Below, piece by piece: positions 44,628 to 53,279 of a stretch of DNA of 64,000 nucleotides (the stretch's first letter is position 1; every line of letters starts with the position of its first letter). The DNA is from Paraburkholderia phenazinium. Lineage in GTDB: Bacteria > Pseudomonadota > Gammaproteobacteria > Burkholderiales > Burkholderiaceae. The notes below the pieces were generated by a model. It did no database searches. It saw only the letters and a program-made list of their open reading frames with translations, and was not told the origin of the DNA. The stretch covers positions 1 to 64,000 of the forward strand of contig NZ_FNCJ01000019.1 of NCBI RefSeq assembly GCF_900100735.1. Direction: 5' to 3'. Made by a program: the position numbers and the translations under genes.

Positions 44628-44894
44628 CTACTTCCTTCCCACCAGATACTTCACACCATTCGGACCGTAACGCTCTGCATGCGGTTTGTTCGCCGGTAAG
44701 TGGAAGACGTCGCCGACTTTATATACCTGCTCCGTGTCGCCCACGCGTATGTGCAACTCGCCGTCCAGAATCAACGCCTTCGCCTCGAAGGGATGCTCGT
44801 GTACGTCCATCGTGATGTTCGCCTCCCGCGTCACAACGACGGCCTCGGGGAAGCCTTCTTTCGTCAGGCTTTCAGTGAATGCTTTGCGGTCCAT
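44628..44894 (-). CDS. Small cupin-domain protein
   Basis: 88 residues from ATG 44894 (GAGGG just upstream). Nearly the whole protein is one cupin barrel: MDVHEHPFEAKALILDGELHI supplies motif 1 (HxH-type with Glu) and VGDVFHLPANKPHAERYGPNG motif 2. It probably binds a metal and a small ligand or acts as a simple isomerase or dioxygenase-like enzyme; the substrate is unknown. It faces away from a truncated ABC gene. Confidence 0.85.
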   Translation of the reverse strand: MDRKAFTESLTKEGFPEAVVVTREANITMDVHEHPFEAKALILDGELHIRVGDTEQVYKVGDVFHLPANKPHAERYGPNGVKYLVGRK

Positions 44895-44925
44895 GGCGCC
44901 CTCAGCGGCTAGCAGTTGCGAAGAT

Positions 44926-45396
44926 TTACTGTTCGAGAACATGACCGTGATCGACAACGTGATGATCACACCGACCAAAATCAAGCGGTGGCCGCGCGCC
45001 GAGGTCGAGCAGAACGCGATCAATATTCTTACCCGCGTCGGCTTGGCGCACCGCTTGCATGCCTACCCTGACCAATTGTCTGGCGGCCAGCAGCAGCGTG
45101 TCGCGATCGCACGCGCGCTCGCGTTGAAACCTAAAGTGCTGTTTCTCGATGAAGTCACGGCCGCGCTCGACCCGGAGCTCGTCAATGAAGTGCTCGATAC
45201 GATTCGCGAACTCGCGTCCGATGGCATCACGATGTTCATCGTGTCACACGAAATGAGCTTCGTGCGCGAAGTGTCGTCGAAGGTCGTGTTCATGGCCGGT
45301 GGTCACGTAGTCGAGACTGGGACCCCCCAGCAGGTATTCGATGCGCCTCAGGAAGCGCGCACGCGTGAGTTCGTCGGCAAGATACTGCGGCACTGA
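44926..45396 (+). pseudogene. 5'-truncated polar-amino-acid ABC transporter ATPase
   Basis: Homology to GlnQ/HisP-type ATPases starts abruptly near 44926 (LLFENMTVIDNVMI) and continues through QLSGGQQQRVAIARALALKP, the Walker B VLFLDEVTAALDPELV, FIVSHEMSFVRE and the C-terminal DAPQEARTREFVGKILRH. The Walker A P-loop and everything before the Q-loop are missing, and the upstream bases belong to the cupin gene on the other strand. It cannot bind ATP normally. The matching permease and binding protein are not adjacent. Confidence 0.85.
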
Positions 45397-45451
45397 TGGC
45401 GGCGTTTGCGGCGGCGCGCAGCGCTGTGCACCGCCCGCGCTGCTTGAGCGC

Positions 45452-46108
45452 TCAGCTATAGGTTCCCTCAGCGAGCCGGTCGAGCACGAAACGGCGCAGG
45501 TTCTGCAGATGGGTGCGGACGGCGGCGCGGGCCGCGTTCGCGTCGTCCGCCAGATACGCTTCAAGAATTGCCAGATGTTCCACGCGATCGTCTTCGATAC
45601 GGTTGAACGGCGTGACCAGCTCGAACAGGCGGCTGTTCGTGCGCACCAGATCGATCATGTGGGCGAGCACATCGTTGCCGCTCGCGCGAGCCATCATCGT
45701 GTGAACCTGATCGTCGATCTGCCAGTGGGCCTGTTCCTGCTGGCCGCTGCTCAATGCCTTGATCTTCTTGATTAACTGCTGAACCAGCTTCTTGTCGATC
45801 TTTCCAATAGCGAGCCCAATAGCTTCTGCTTCGAGCAGTTCGCGCACTTTCATGGCCTGAAAGTATTCCTGTGCGCTAACAAAACGCACTGAATAGGAGC
45901 GTGCGCCGGCGCGTGCCAGCAGGCCTTCGCCTTCCAGCCGCAGCAAGGCCTCGCGCATCGGTGTGCGGGAGATATTGAGTTCCTCGGCAAGCCGTCCTTC
46001 GACGACCGGACCACCGCTGCGCAACGCCTTGTCCAGGATCATCCGGCGCAGCGTCTGATAAGCCAGTTCGCCGAGTTTCTCTGGACTGGTGGTGGAATGA
46101 GCGTTCAC
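45452..46108 (-). CDS. GntR-family regulator, FCD (FadR/VanR) subfamily
   Basis: 218 residues. The winged helix (LAYQTLRRMILDKALRSGGPVVEGRLAEELNIS, TPMREALLRLEGEGLL) is followed by an all-helical FCD domain with likely metal-binding His residues (DDQVHTMMARASG, RVEHLAILEAYLADD). Such regulators bind short palindromes and are released by organic-acid or amino-acid-derived effectors. A 17-bp dyad lies 27 bp upstream (46135-46151) and recurs in front of the hydantoinase operon at 33616, so that operon is its probable target (inference). Confidence 0.92.
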   Translation of the reverse strand: MNAHSTTSPEKLGELAYQTLRRMILDKALRSGGPVVEGRLAEELNISRTPMREALLRLEGEGLLARAGARSYSVRFVSAQEYFQAMKVRELLEAEAIGLAIGKIDKKLVQQLIKKIKALSSGQQEQAHWQIDDQVHTMMARASGNDVLAHMIDLVRTNSRLFELVTPFNRIEDDRVEHLAILEAYLADDANAARAAVRTHLQNLRRFVLDRLAEGTYS

Positions 46109-46134
46109 GCTGTCTCACAGAAGTTATATGTTGA

Positions 46135-46151
46135 GTATACGGACCGTATGC
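46135..46151. promoter_or_regulatory. GntR/FCD-type operator candidate, copy 2 (autoregulatory)
   Basis: GTATACG-GAC-CGTATGC, 27 bp upstream of the GntR start. It matches copy 1 at 33616 in arm sequence (one mismatch) and in spacing. Confidence 0.6.
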
Positions 46152-46230
46152 GAATGCGCAAGTTTAGCTCGCTTCGCTTCCGTTGGCATAGCGCTTGCGC
46201 TACGTCCTGCTGGTAGGAGCAGTGCACGAG

Positions 46231-46320
46231 CATGCCGGACCTGGTCGCGCAGATTCTGTAGCAGCGAATTCGCGCGGGAACTTATGCGTCGGGCGAATGC
46301 CTGCATGTACCCGGTGGTCA
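46231..46320 (+). pseudogene. Scrap of a GntR-type DNA-binding domain
   Basis: A plus-strand frame reads MPDLVAQIL, a stop codon, then QRIRAGTYASGECL, resembling the start of GntR winged helices (QIxxxIRxGxYxxGxxL). It is broken by the stop and ends at the MFS gene. This is weak similarity over a short stretch. Confidence 0.3.
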
Positions 46321-47550
46321 CTGGAGCTGCCGTTCGCGAACTTGCTCATTGCAGACCAACGGACTGACCTCGCCGCTTGTCTGCCTGAAGCGCGAGATCA
46401 GCCAGACCGCGATCAATAAGGAGGCAGTCGCCGCACCGGCCAGACAGACACCACTCCAGCCATAACGTGCATAGGAGATGCTGGCCATGCTGGAGCCAAG
46501 TGCGCCACCGATGAAATAGCTGGTCAGATAAACGGTCGTGACACGACTTCGTGCGTCGTGAGCGAGTGCATAGATGACGCCTTGATTGGAAATGTGCAAA
46601 CCTTGCACGCCAATATCGAGCAGCAATATGCCGACAACCAGCGCCACCAGCGAATGCGCTCCGGCAAAGATGAAAGCGAACGAGACGAGGATGGATGCGC
46701 TGAACAAGCCGGTAGCGAGGTTGCCATGTCCGCGATCAGCCATGCGTCCGGCGTAACTGGCTGCGAGCGTGCCGGCGGCGCCGGCCAGGCCGAAGGCTCC
46801 GATCTTGCTCTCAGAAAAGTTGTACGGGGGTTGACTGAGCAGGAAGGTCAATCCGGTCCAGAGGACGCTGAAACAGGCGAACGCCAAGGCGCCACACAGC
46901 GAACGCAAACGCAGCGACGGGTTCTCCCGGATAAGGGTCAGCAGCGACTTCATCAACGAGCCGTAGGCTAGCGGGATGTCGCGCTCGTCCTTCGGAAGTG
47001 CGCGCGCCAGCAATCCTGTTAGCAGCAGGCCGACCAGGGCTGCGATGACATACAGCGCTCTCCATCCGGCGAACTGAGCGATCAAGCCCGACACGGTGCG
47101 GGCCAGCAGAATGCCAAGCAGCAAGCCGCTCATCACCATGCCTACGACACGTCCGCGTTCCTTCTCGTCGGCTAGCGACGCCGCAAACGGTACCAGTAGC
47201 TGAGCGGAGCATGTGCTGACCCCGAGCAGCACGCTGGCGATTGCGAATAGCAGAAAGGTCGGGCTTGCAGCGACGGCGAACAGCGCCAGCACGCCGCATA
47301 GGAGCAGCGTGATGATCAAAGTACGGCGATTGAGCGCATCGCCGAGCGGCACGATCGTGAGCAGGCCGCAGGCGTAGCCAAGTTGGGTCATGGTGACGAG
47401 GAAGCCCAGGCTGGCGGCGGAGCGGCCGAAGGTCTGGGCGATCACTGCGAGCAGCGGCTGTGAATAGTAAATGTTCGCGATAACGATGCCGCATGCGGTG
47501 GCAAATAGCAGGGTCATCGAGCGGGTCAAGGCAGGTCTATTGGGCGGCAT
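46318..47550 (-). CDS. MFS transporter (drug/sugar efflux type)
   Basis: 410 residues with twelve membrane helices, from ATG 47550 with AAAGGAAAAC just upstream. The N-terminus CGIVIANIYYSQPLLAVIAQTFG and the loop-2/3 motif PLGDALNRRTLI place it in the DHA1-like MFS group, and the sequence RVVGMVMSGLLLGILLARTVSGL matches motif C of antiporters. It probably exports small molecules. It is divergent from the cyanase operon; nothing in its sequence ties it to cyanate. Confidence 0.88.
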   Translation of the reverse strand: MPPNRPALTRSMTLLFATACGIVIANIYYSQPLLAVIAQTFGRSAASLGFLVTMTQLGYACGLLTIVPLGDALNRRTLIITLLLCGVLALFAVAASPTFLLFAIASVLLGVSTCSAQLLVPFAASLADEKERGRVVGMVMSGLLLGILLARTVSGLIAQFAGWRALYVIAALVGLLLTGLLARALPKDERDIPLAYGSLMKSLLTLIRENPSLRLRSLCGALAFACFSVLWTGLTFLLSQPPYNFSESKIGAFGLAGAAGTLAASYAGRMADRGHGNLATGLFSASILVSFAFIFAGAHSLVALVVGILLLDIGVQGLHISNQGVIYALAHDARSRVTTVYLTSYFIGGALGSSMASISYARYGWSGVCLAGAATASLLIAVWLISRFRQTSGEVSPLVCNEQVRERQLQ

Positions 47551-47771
47551 GTTTTCCTTTGGTCAGCGGGCGACGAATGGCGCGAGGGCGCTGACGGAAG
47601 GATGATTCTGCTTATCTATAGTGTCCAAGACCGATTTGGAATGCGGTCCATAAGCATTGCCTATAGTCGTCAGGTTCGCCGACCACGGTGAATCGCCTGC
47701 CCCTGCTGTGTGACATCCAAACTATTGGCTTTTTCTATGGAAAAAATAGGAAGCCGGTCTTGGACGCTATA

Positions 47772-47784
47772 GATCCGTCGGATC
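47772..47784. promoter_or_regulatory. Short palindrome upstream of the carbonic anhydrase gene
   Basis: GATCCG-T-CGGATC, a 13-bp perfect dyad, lies 44 bp before the carbonic anhydrase start. It could be an operator; there is no cynR gene beside the operon to match it to. Confidence 0.3.
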
Positions 47785-47827
47785 ATGATTCGTCCATCGG
47801 TTCTCGATCAACAGCAAGGAGGAAGTC

Positions 47828-48487
47828 GTGCAAGAAGTCATTGATGGGTTTCTGAAGTTCCATCGGGATGCGTTTCCCGAGCGCTCGAAGCTGTTCAAGC
47901 AACTGGCGACCAGCCAGACTCCCCGCACCTTGTTTATTTCCTGTTCGGATAGTCGGCTCGTACCCGAACTCGTCACCCAGCGGGAGCCGGGCGATTTGTT
48001 CGTGATTCGCAACGCCGGCAACATCGTGCCGTCGTACGGCCCGGAGCCGGGCGGGGTGTCGGCCACGGTCGAGTACGCGGTCGCCGCACTAGGCGTCTCC
48101 GACGTCGTGATCTGTGGCCACTCCGATTGCGGCGCGATGACTGCGATTGCGACCTGCAAATGCATGGACCACATGCCCGCCGTCGGCAGCTGGTTGCGTT
48201 ACGCGGATTCCGCGAAAGTCGTCAACGAGGCGCGCGAGCACAAGAGCGAGCGCGACCGCGTTGATTCGATGGTCCGCGAAAACGTGATCGCCCAACTTGC
48301 CAACATCAAGACTCACCCGTCCGTCCGGCTTGCGCTGGACCAAGGGCGCTTGAATCTGCATGGCTGGGTCTACGACATCGAAACCGGTTCAATCGAAACG
48401 CTCGACGGCACGACCAACCGATTTGTATCCCTTGCGGACCACCCGCAAGTCTGTGCAACCCCGGCACGGCTCAAGACCGCTGCCTGA
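47828..48487 (+). CDS. cynT: Beta-class carbonic anhydrase of the cyanate operon
   Basis: 219 residues from GTG 47828, fixed by AAGGAGGAA directly upstream. The zinc ligands and dyad are visible: [12 protein letters not shown] (Cys, Asp-Arg) and CGHSDCGAM (His, Cys). It interconverts CO2 and bicarbonate. Coupled to cyanase, it returns bicarbonate that the cyanase reaction consumes as substrate. The cynS start follows 25 bp later, so the two are one transcript. No CynR-type LysR regulator is adjacent. Confidence 0.95.
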   Translation: MQEVIDGFLKFHRDAFPERSKLFKQLATSQTPRTLFISCSDSRLVPELVTQREPGDLFVIRNAGNIVPSYGPEPGGVSATVEYAVAALGVSDVVICGHSDCGAMTAIATCKCMDHMPAVGSWLRYADSAKVVNEAREHKSERDRVDSMVRENVIAQLANIKTHPSVRLALDQGRLNLHGWVYDIETGSIETLDGTTNRFVSLADHPQVCATPARLKTAA

Positions 48488-48512
48488 ACGCTTATCAACT
48501 GAAGGAAACATC

Positions 48513-48983
48513 ATGAATCAATCTCAGTACAGCCAGACTAGCCGCCTGAATCTCACCGACGCCATCATGGATGCCAAGGTCCGCAAAAACCTGACGTTTG
48601 AGCAGCTCACCGAGGGTACGGGCCTGAGTCTGGCGTTCGTCACTGCGGCGCTGCTCGGCCAGCACCCCTTGCCGGCCAGCGCCGCGAAGGTGGTGGCCGA
48701 CAAGCTCGATCTCGACGAAGACGCCGTGTGCCTGTTGCAAACCATCCCCTTGCGCGGCAGCATTCCGGGGGGCGTGCCGACTGACCCGACGATCTACCGC
48801 TTCTATGAAATGGTGCAGATCTATGGTTCGACGCTGAAGGCGCTGGTGCACGAGCAATTCGGCGATGGCATCATCAGCGCGATTAACTTCAAGCTCGACA
48901 TCAAGAAGGTTGACGATCCCGACGGCGGCTCGCGCGCGGTGATCACCCTCGACGGAAAGTACCTGCCGACCAAGCCGTTCTAA
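48513..48983 (+). CDS. cynS: Cyanase (cyanate hydratase)
   Basis: 156 residues, the standard length, from ATG 48513 with GAAGGAA upstream. An N-terminal helical domain ([20 protein letters not shown]) and the conserved C-terminal active-site region are present: the Arg and Glu in [11 protein letters not shown] and the Ser in [10 protein letters not shown]. The decamer converts cyanate and bicarbonate to ammonia and CO2, giving detoxification and a nitrogen source. The terminator at 49068 ends the operon. Confidence 0.97.
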   Translation: MNQSQYSQTSRLNLTDAIMDAKVRKNLTFEQLTEGTGLSLAFVTAALLGQHPLPASAAKVVADKLDLDEDAVCLLQTIPLRGSIPGGVPTDPTIYRFYEMVQIYGSTLKALVHEQFGDGIISAINFKLDIKKVDDPDGGSRAVITLDGKYLPTKPF

Positions 48984-49067
48984 AGCAGTTTGACCGGACT
49001 TTACGGTGGGGAACCCGGCCTTTATTTATAAGCAATCCGTATTTTATCGACGCGATTGATCAAGCAG

Positions 49068-49118
49068 AAACGCCCGAACGAAGTGCCCATGACAGGCGCC
49101 TTGGTTCGGGCGTTTTTC
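49068..49118. terminator. Terminator between cynS and the porin gene
   Basis: AAACGCCCGAAC (49068-49079) pairs with GTTCGGGCGTTT (49104-49115) around a 24-nt loop, followed by TTC on the plus strand. On the minus strand the stem is followed by TTTCT, so it may serve both converging transcripts. Confidence 0.7.
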
Positions 49119-49173
49119 AATTCACGCGGTACGTTCCGGGAAGCGTCCAGCTCCCCGGAAACGCGGATTCCGC

Positions 49174-50328
49174 TTAGAACTTGTGACGCAGACCCACACG
49201 AACGGCCAGTTGCGTGTCTGCACCTGCCGTCGGCAGGTAGCTGCTCGTGCTCACGCCGATCTGCGATTGCAGGGCGGCGCCGCTCGCGGTCTTGCCCTTG
49301 GCGTCCTGGAACACGCCGAGCAGGTATACGTCGGTGCGCTTGCTCAGTGCGTAGTCGACGCTGGCGTCGATCTGGTTCCAGTGGCCGTTGGTCAGATCCT
49401 TAGCCTGCATGTACGTGTAGCCCAGCGCGCCCGTCAGTGCCGGCGTGATTGCGTACTTACCGCCTGCTTCATACGCATTGAACGTCGTCATATGGCCGGT
49501 GATCTGCTCGATGTTCGTGTGGGTCCACAGCGCCCACAGCGTAGCCGGGCCGATCGAGTACTTGGCGCCAACGCCGGCCGTAGCCAGGTCCTTCGCCACG
49601 CTCGTGCCCGTCAGCGACGAAGCATTGGCCAGCGTCGTCGAGAACGACGGCGAGGCCGAACCCGGGAAGCGGATGTCCGTGTACGCTGCGCCGATACCGA
49701 ACGGGCCGTTCGCGTAGTTCAGGCCGAAGCTGTACGCAGCCGACGAGCCGCTCGAGCCAGGTGCGCCCGCAAACGAACCAGCCTGGTTCGAGAAGCCATA
49801 CATTGCGCCGAACGTCAGGCCGTAGAAGTTCGCGCTGTTGAACTTGATCGAGTTGTTGATACGGCTCGACGTGAGCTGATCGATGTCGTTGATGTGGTAG
49901 CCGTAGTTACCCGCGACGGTCTGGCCGCCGTTGGCATACGAGCCGCCCAGATAGTCGGTCGAGAACGAATACTGACGGCCGAGCGTGAGCGAGCCGATGC
50001 CGTTCTGCGTCAGGCCGACGTAGGCCTGGCGGCCGAACTCCGCACCGCCCTGACCCAGCGTGCCGTTACCCGAGTTGAAACCGTTTTCCAACGTGAAGAT
50101 TGCCTTCAGACCGCCACCGAGGTCTTCGGAACCGCGCAGGCCCCAACGGCTGCCTTGGGCGACGCCGTCACCGTATTGGTACAGGCTCTTCGGGCCGGCG
50201 CTGGTGTTGGCGTGGTTCACGTACGTGATACCTGCATCGACCAGACCGTACAGCGTGACGCTGCTTTGTGCGTGAGCGGCGCCGGCGAAAGCGGCGAGGA
50301 TAGCGGTGGCTACAACTTTCTTGTTCAA
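49174..50328 (-). CDS. Gram-negative porin (Burkholderia OmpC-like)
   Basis: 384 residues starting at TTG 50328, with GGAGA six bases upstream. The signal peptide (KKVVATAILAAFAGAAHA) is followed by the first strand SSVTLYGLVDAGITYV. Typical loop and strand motifs are SRWGLRGSEDLGGGLKAIFTLENGF and GRQAYVGL, and the protein ends LAVRVGLRHKF with the C-terminal Phe for barrel assembly. It forms trimeric pores for small solutes. A relic of the same C-terminus lies at 24558, so related porin copies have been rearranged in this chromosome. Confidence 0.95.
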   Translation of the reverse strand: MNKKVVATAILAAFAGAAHAQSSVTLYGLVDAGITYVNHANTSAGPKSLYQYGDGVAQGSRWGLRGSEDLGGGLKAIFTLENGFNSGNGTLGQGGAEFGRQAYVGLTQNGIGSLTLGRQYSFSTDYLGGSYANGGQTVAGNYGYHINDIDQLTSSRINNSIKFNSANFYGLTFGAMYGFSNQAGSFAGAPGSSGSSAAYSFGLNYANGPFGIGAAYTDIRFPGSASPSFSTTLANASSLTGTSVAKDLATAGVGAKYSIGPATLWALWTHTNIEQITGHMTTFNAYEAGGKYAITPALTGALGYTYMQAKDLTNGHWNQIDASVDYALSKRTDVYLLGVFQDAKGKTASGAALQSQIGVSTSSYLPTAGADTQLAVRVGLRHKF

Positions 50329-50777
50329 GAGATTCTCCGGATTAAAAGAGGCGATCGTGTGCCTGGCTCTGTTGGCAGGTCACTCGATGACCGCAAATTT
50401 AAGGGGCGGGGGCGAAAGCAATGTGACAGGTATGTAATTTTTTAAAACTGTCGTACGAACGCGACATTTGCATCTCTGATCTGGGAATCTCGCGCCCCGG
50501 TCTGGCGCCTACGCGCCTTGAGCGACAACGTTTGCGTGCGGCAGCGCGGAGACGCAATAGGGCGGCGGCACCACGAATGTCGTGAATGCAAAGGTGTGGT
50601 ATACGCAGCGAAACGGGGGCGCGTGCAGACGCCGCGACCCGGAACGACCAGTGGTTTAGCGACTGATGCGAAGTGCTTGCTGGCGAATCATGCTAAGCAT
50701 GACTAACAGATTGGGCGGTGCCAGGGGCGATAATAAAACCGGTAGCGGCATCTCTGCCGCTACCATTACGCCCTCTA
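50329..50777. other. 449-bp intergenic region
   Basis: Contains the porin ribosome site (GGAGA, minus strand, 50334-50338), its presumed promoter region with an A/T run near 50435, and at its right end the terminator of the deacylase gene (50731-50764). The middle (50500-50700) has no gene I can support. Confidence 0.55.
50731..50764 (-). terminator. Intrinsic terminator of the deacylase gene
   Basis: GGTAGCGGCA (50741-50750) and TGCCGCTACC (50755-50764) form a perfect 10-bp stem with loop TCTC. On the minus strand the stem is followed by GGTTTTATTA. It lies 14 bp past the stop of the deacylase gene. Confidence 0.85.
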
Positions 50778-51893
50778 TCAGTTGGACAGCAGTGAACCTG
50801 AGCGGAACGCCTTCGCGCCGGCAATGCGGGCGAACTCCAGACCTGCGGTGGCAAAGCGCGTCAGATGCCGCGCATACATCACGCCGGCCACGCTGCTGTT
50901 GAGCGTCACCACGCGGTCAGTCAGCGGGTCGACAATGTCGGCGATCGGGTGGCCGACGTCGACCCAGGTGCCGGGTTCGGTGCGGTACACCAGTACGCCG
51001 CTGAACGGTGCGACGATCGGCTCGGCGCCGGCGAGCGGCGTGGCGGCAAATTCGAGCGCGGGCATCGGCGCCGGAGTGCCGGTGATCACCCCGCGATGCG
51101 TCAGATACTCGATGATCGCCTGTGCGTCGTGCTCGGCGAACTCATAGGAAACGTCGCGCTGGCTGCGCAATTCGATCGTGACCGACACCGAGCCATTCGG
51201 AATCGGGAAGCGCTCGCCGAAACGGCCGCGCAGATCCGACCAGCAGAAGCTATGGATTTCGTCGAACGGGTTGCCCACCGAATTGAGCGCGAGCAGCGAC
51301 GCCTTGGATTCCAGATAGCGCGCCAGCGGTTCGACCTCCGGCCACAGGTCCGGGTTGGTGTAGAGGTGCATCGCCGCTTCCCAGTCGCAGTGCAGGTCGA
51401 GCACGACGTCGGCGTCGTACGACAGCTTCTGCAGCGCGAGACGATGCGATTCCAGTTCCGTCTCCGGCTTGATTGCGTCGAGGCCTTCGCGCATCGCGGT
51501 GCGGATCGCCAGGCGGTTATGGTCGATGTTGCCAGTGAGGCGAGCTTCGATGACCGGCAGCACGAGGGCGGTCAGATCATGGAAGTTACGGTTGAAGTTC
51601 TGCGAGCTGTTGGTTTCGAAGCGGCCCGACAGATGGCCGAGAAAATGCTGGTTCAGGCCAATCGGGTTTGCGACCGGCACCACCACCACCTCGCCTTGAA
51701 TCTTGCCGGCGGCTTCGAGGGCTTCGAGCTTGCGGCGCAGCGCCCACGACACCAGCATGCCGGGCAGTTCGTCGGCGTGCAGCGAAGACTGGATGTAGAT
51801 TTTTTGCCCGCCGCCGGGACCATAGTGAAAACTCGTCAGGTTGCGCGCGGTGCCGAGTGTCGGGGAAATCAGCGGATGGGTTAAGGTTTGCAT
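50778..51893 (-). CDS. Succinylglutamate desuccinylase/aspartoacylase family (M14-like) deacylase
   Basis: 371 residues. Zinc ligands appear in QSSLHADELPG (His, Glu) and VLDLHCDWEAAMH (His). Further family features are VVVPVANPIGLNQ, a NFNRNFHDL loop and a C-terminal lipoyl-like barrel (APFSGVLVYRTEPGTWVDVGHPIADIVD). Such enzymes remove acyl groups from amino acids or deacylate ectoine- and acetyl-amino-acid-type compounds. It follows the amino-acid binding protein gene on the same strand, with a strong terminator between, so shared substrate chemistry is possible but co-transcription is limited. Confidence 0.88.
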   Translation of the reverse strand: MQTLTHPLISPTLGTARNLTSFHYGPGGGQKIYIQSSLHADELPGMLVSWALRRKLEALEAAGKIQGEVVVVPVANPIGLNQHFLGHLSGRFETNSSQNFNRNFHDLTALVLPVIEARLTGNIDHNRLAIRTAMREGLDAIKPETELESHRLALQKLSYDADVVLDLHCDWEAAMHLYTNPDLWPEVEPLARYLESKASLLALNSVGNPFDEIHSFCWSDLRGRFGERFPIPNGSVSVTIELRSQRDVSYEFAEHDAQAIIEYLTHRGVITGTPAPMPALEFAATPLAGAEPIVAPFSGVLVYRTEPGTWVDVGHPIADIVDPLTDRVVTLNSSVAGVMYARHLTRFATAGLEFARIAGAKAFRSGSLLSN

Positions 51894-52061
51894 AGTCTCT
51901 GGAGCGCGCCATTCCCGTGGGGGCGGGGCGCTATGTCGTTGATTTCAGTTTGAAAATTGCAGGCTTGCGCGGCTCTCGGCACGACCAGCGTGATTCGCGC
52001 GGCGCAGCGTGCCCGTTCGATCTTAGCCCATCTGCCAATGAAATGGGCAGCGCCAAACGAA

Positions 52062-52090
52062 ACGGGCCCCGCATCTGCTGCGGGGCCCGT
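52062..52090 (-). terminator. Intrinsic terminator of the binding-protein gene
   Basis: ACGGGCCCCGCA (52062-52073) and TGCGGGGCCCGT (52079-52090) form a 12-bp GC-rich stem with a 5-nt loop. On the minus strand it is followed by TTCGTTTGG. It lies 48 bp past the stop of the binding-protein gene. Confidence 0.85.
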
Positions 52091-52137
52091 CGGTAGAAGC
52101 CGTGGCTAGGTGGCGCGGCATGCCGCGCCAGTTGCCC

Positions 52138-52920
52138 TTAGCTGCCGTACACGTCGAAGTCGAAGTACTTCTTCTCGAGCTTCTTGTACGTGCCGTCCTT
52201 GATCATGTCGGCAATCGCCTTGTCGACCTTGGCCTTCAGATCGGTGTCTTCCTTGCGCATGCCGATGCCTGCGCCGTTGCCGAGCACCTTCTCGTCGATG
52301 ATGTCCTTGCCGGCGAAGGCAAAGCCAGCACCGCGCGGCGTCTTCAGGAAGCCGATGTCCGCTTCAACCGCGTCTTGCAGCGATGCGTCCAGACGGCCCG
52401 ACAGCAGGTCGGTGTAGACCTGGTCCTGGTTCTGGTACGACACTACCTTGGCGCCCTTCGGCTCCCAGTAGGTCTTCGCATACGTTTCCTGGATCGTGCC
52501 TTGCTCGACGCCAACCGTCTTGCCAGCCAGCGATTCCGGCGTCGGCAGGATCGTCGAACCCTTCTTCGCGACGAGGCGCGTCGGCGTGTTGAACAGCTTG
52601 TCCGAGAAGGCGATCTGTTCCGCGCGTTGCGGCGTCATCGACATGGACGACAGCACGCCGTCGAATTTCTTCGCCTTCAGTGCCGGGATCATGCCGTCGA
52701 AGTCGTTTTCGATCCAGACGCACTTCGCAGCCAGACGCTTGCAGATTTCATTGCCGAGGTCGATGTCGAAACCAACGAGCTTGCCGTCCGGGCCCTTCGA
52801 TTCGAACGGGGGATAGCTGGCGTCTACGCCGAACCGGATGGTCGACCAGTCTTTCGCATGTGCGCCAATTGAGACGGTGGCAAGCAGAGCAACCGTCAAA
52901 GCCGCTAGCAGTTTTTTCAC
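52138..52920 (-). CDS. Polar amino acid ABC transporter substrate-binding protein (HisJ/ArgT-like)
   Basis: 260 residues from GTG 52920, chosen because GAGGAGT lies six bases upstream and a clean signal peptide follows (KKLLAALTVALLATVSIGAHA). The mature protein shows RFGVDASYPPFESKGPDGKLVGFDIDLGNEICKRL-type family landmarks (starting at RFGVDASYPPF), plus FDGMIPALKAKKFD and GVEQGTIQE. Family members bind lysine, arginine, ornithine or histidine. The matching permease and ATPase genes do not follow; a terminator does. Confidence 0.92.
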   Translation of the reverse strand: MKKLLAALTVALLATVSIGAHAKDWSTIRFGVDASYPPFESKGPDGKLVGFDIDLGNEICKRLAAKCVWIENDFDGMIPALKAKKFDGVLSSMSMTPQRAEQIAFSDKLFNTPTRLVAKKGSTILPTPESLAGKTVGVEQGTIQETYAKTYWEPKGAKVVSYQNQDQVYTDLLSGRLDASLQDAVEADIGFLKTPRGAGFAFAGKDIIDEKVLGNGAGIGMRKEDTDLKAKVDKAIADMIKDGTYKKLEKKYFDFDVYGS

Positions 52921-53279
52921 TGTTTTACTCCTCGGAGTGGTTCGTATTACACCCGCATGCGGTTGTGCCGCTGCGAGATAGTGCCCGGCGCGACTCACAA
53001 CCGGGCAGGGTTGGACGGCTGCGGGCCCGGGCGGCCTGCAGCGCGGGCAAAGCTTATCAGGTCAAAAAGATTACGTACTCAGTAAAACACCGGATGGCGT
53101 CTTGCCGCGACGTCTAAAGTTTGCCTGCGACCCGCCGTTAAACCAGCTTGAATTGCCCCCGGTCAGGCCGGCCGGAGCGGCGTCCTGCCGGGCTTGCCGT
53201 CATGCTGTCTGCATACGGCGTCGCCCTGATGCACGCGGGATTGTACGAGTTTTGCAACGAAATCAACAATATTTGACCA
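52921..53279. other. 359-bp divergent intergenic region
   Basis: Upstream region of the binding-protein gene (leftward) and the first lipoprotein gene (rightward). It holds the GAGGAGT ribosome site of the former and unremarkable sequence otherwise; I see no RNA gene, repeat or clear operator. Confidence 0.5.

Noticed and set aside
49183-50445. Plus-strand open frame of 420 codons opposite the porin
   Set aside because: Antisense shadow: the porin on the other strand has a signal peptide, all strand motifs and a C-terminal Phe.
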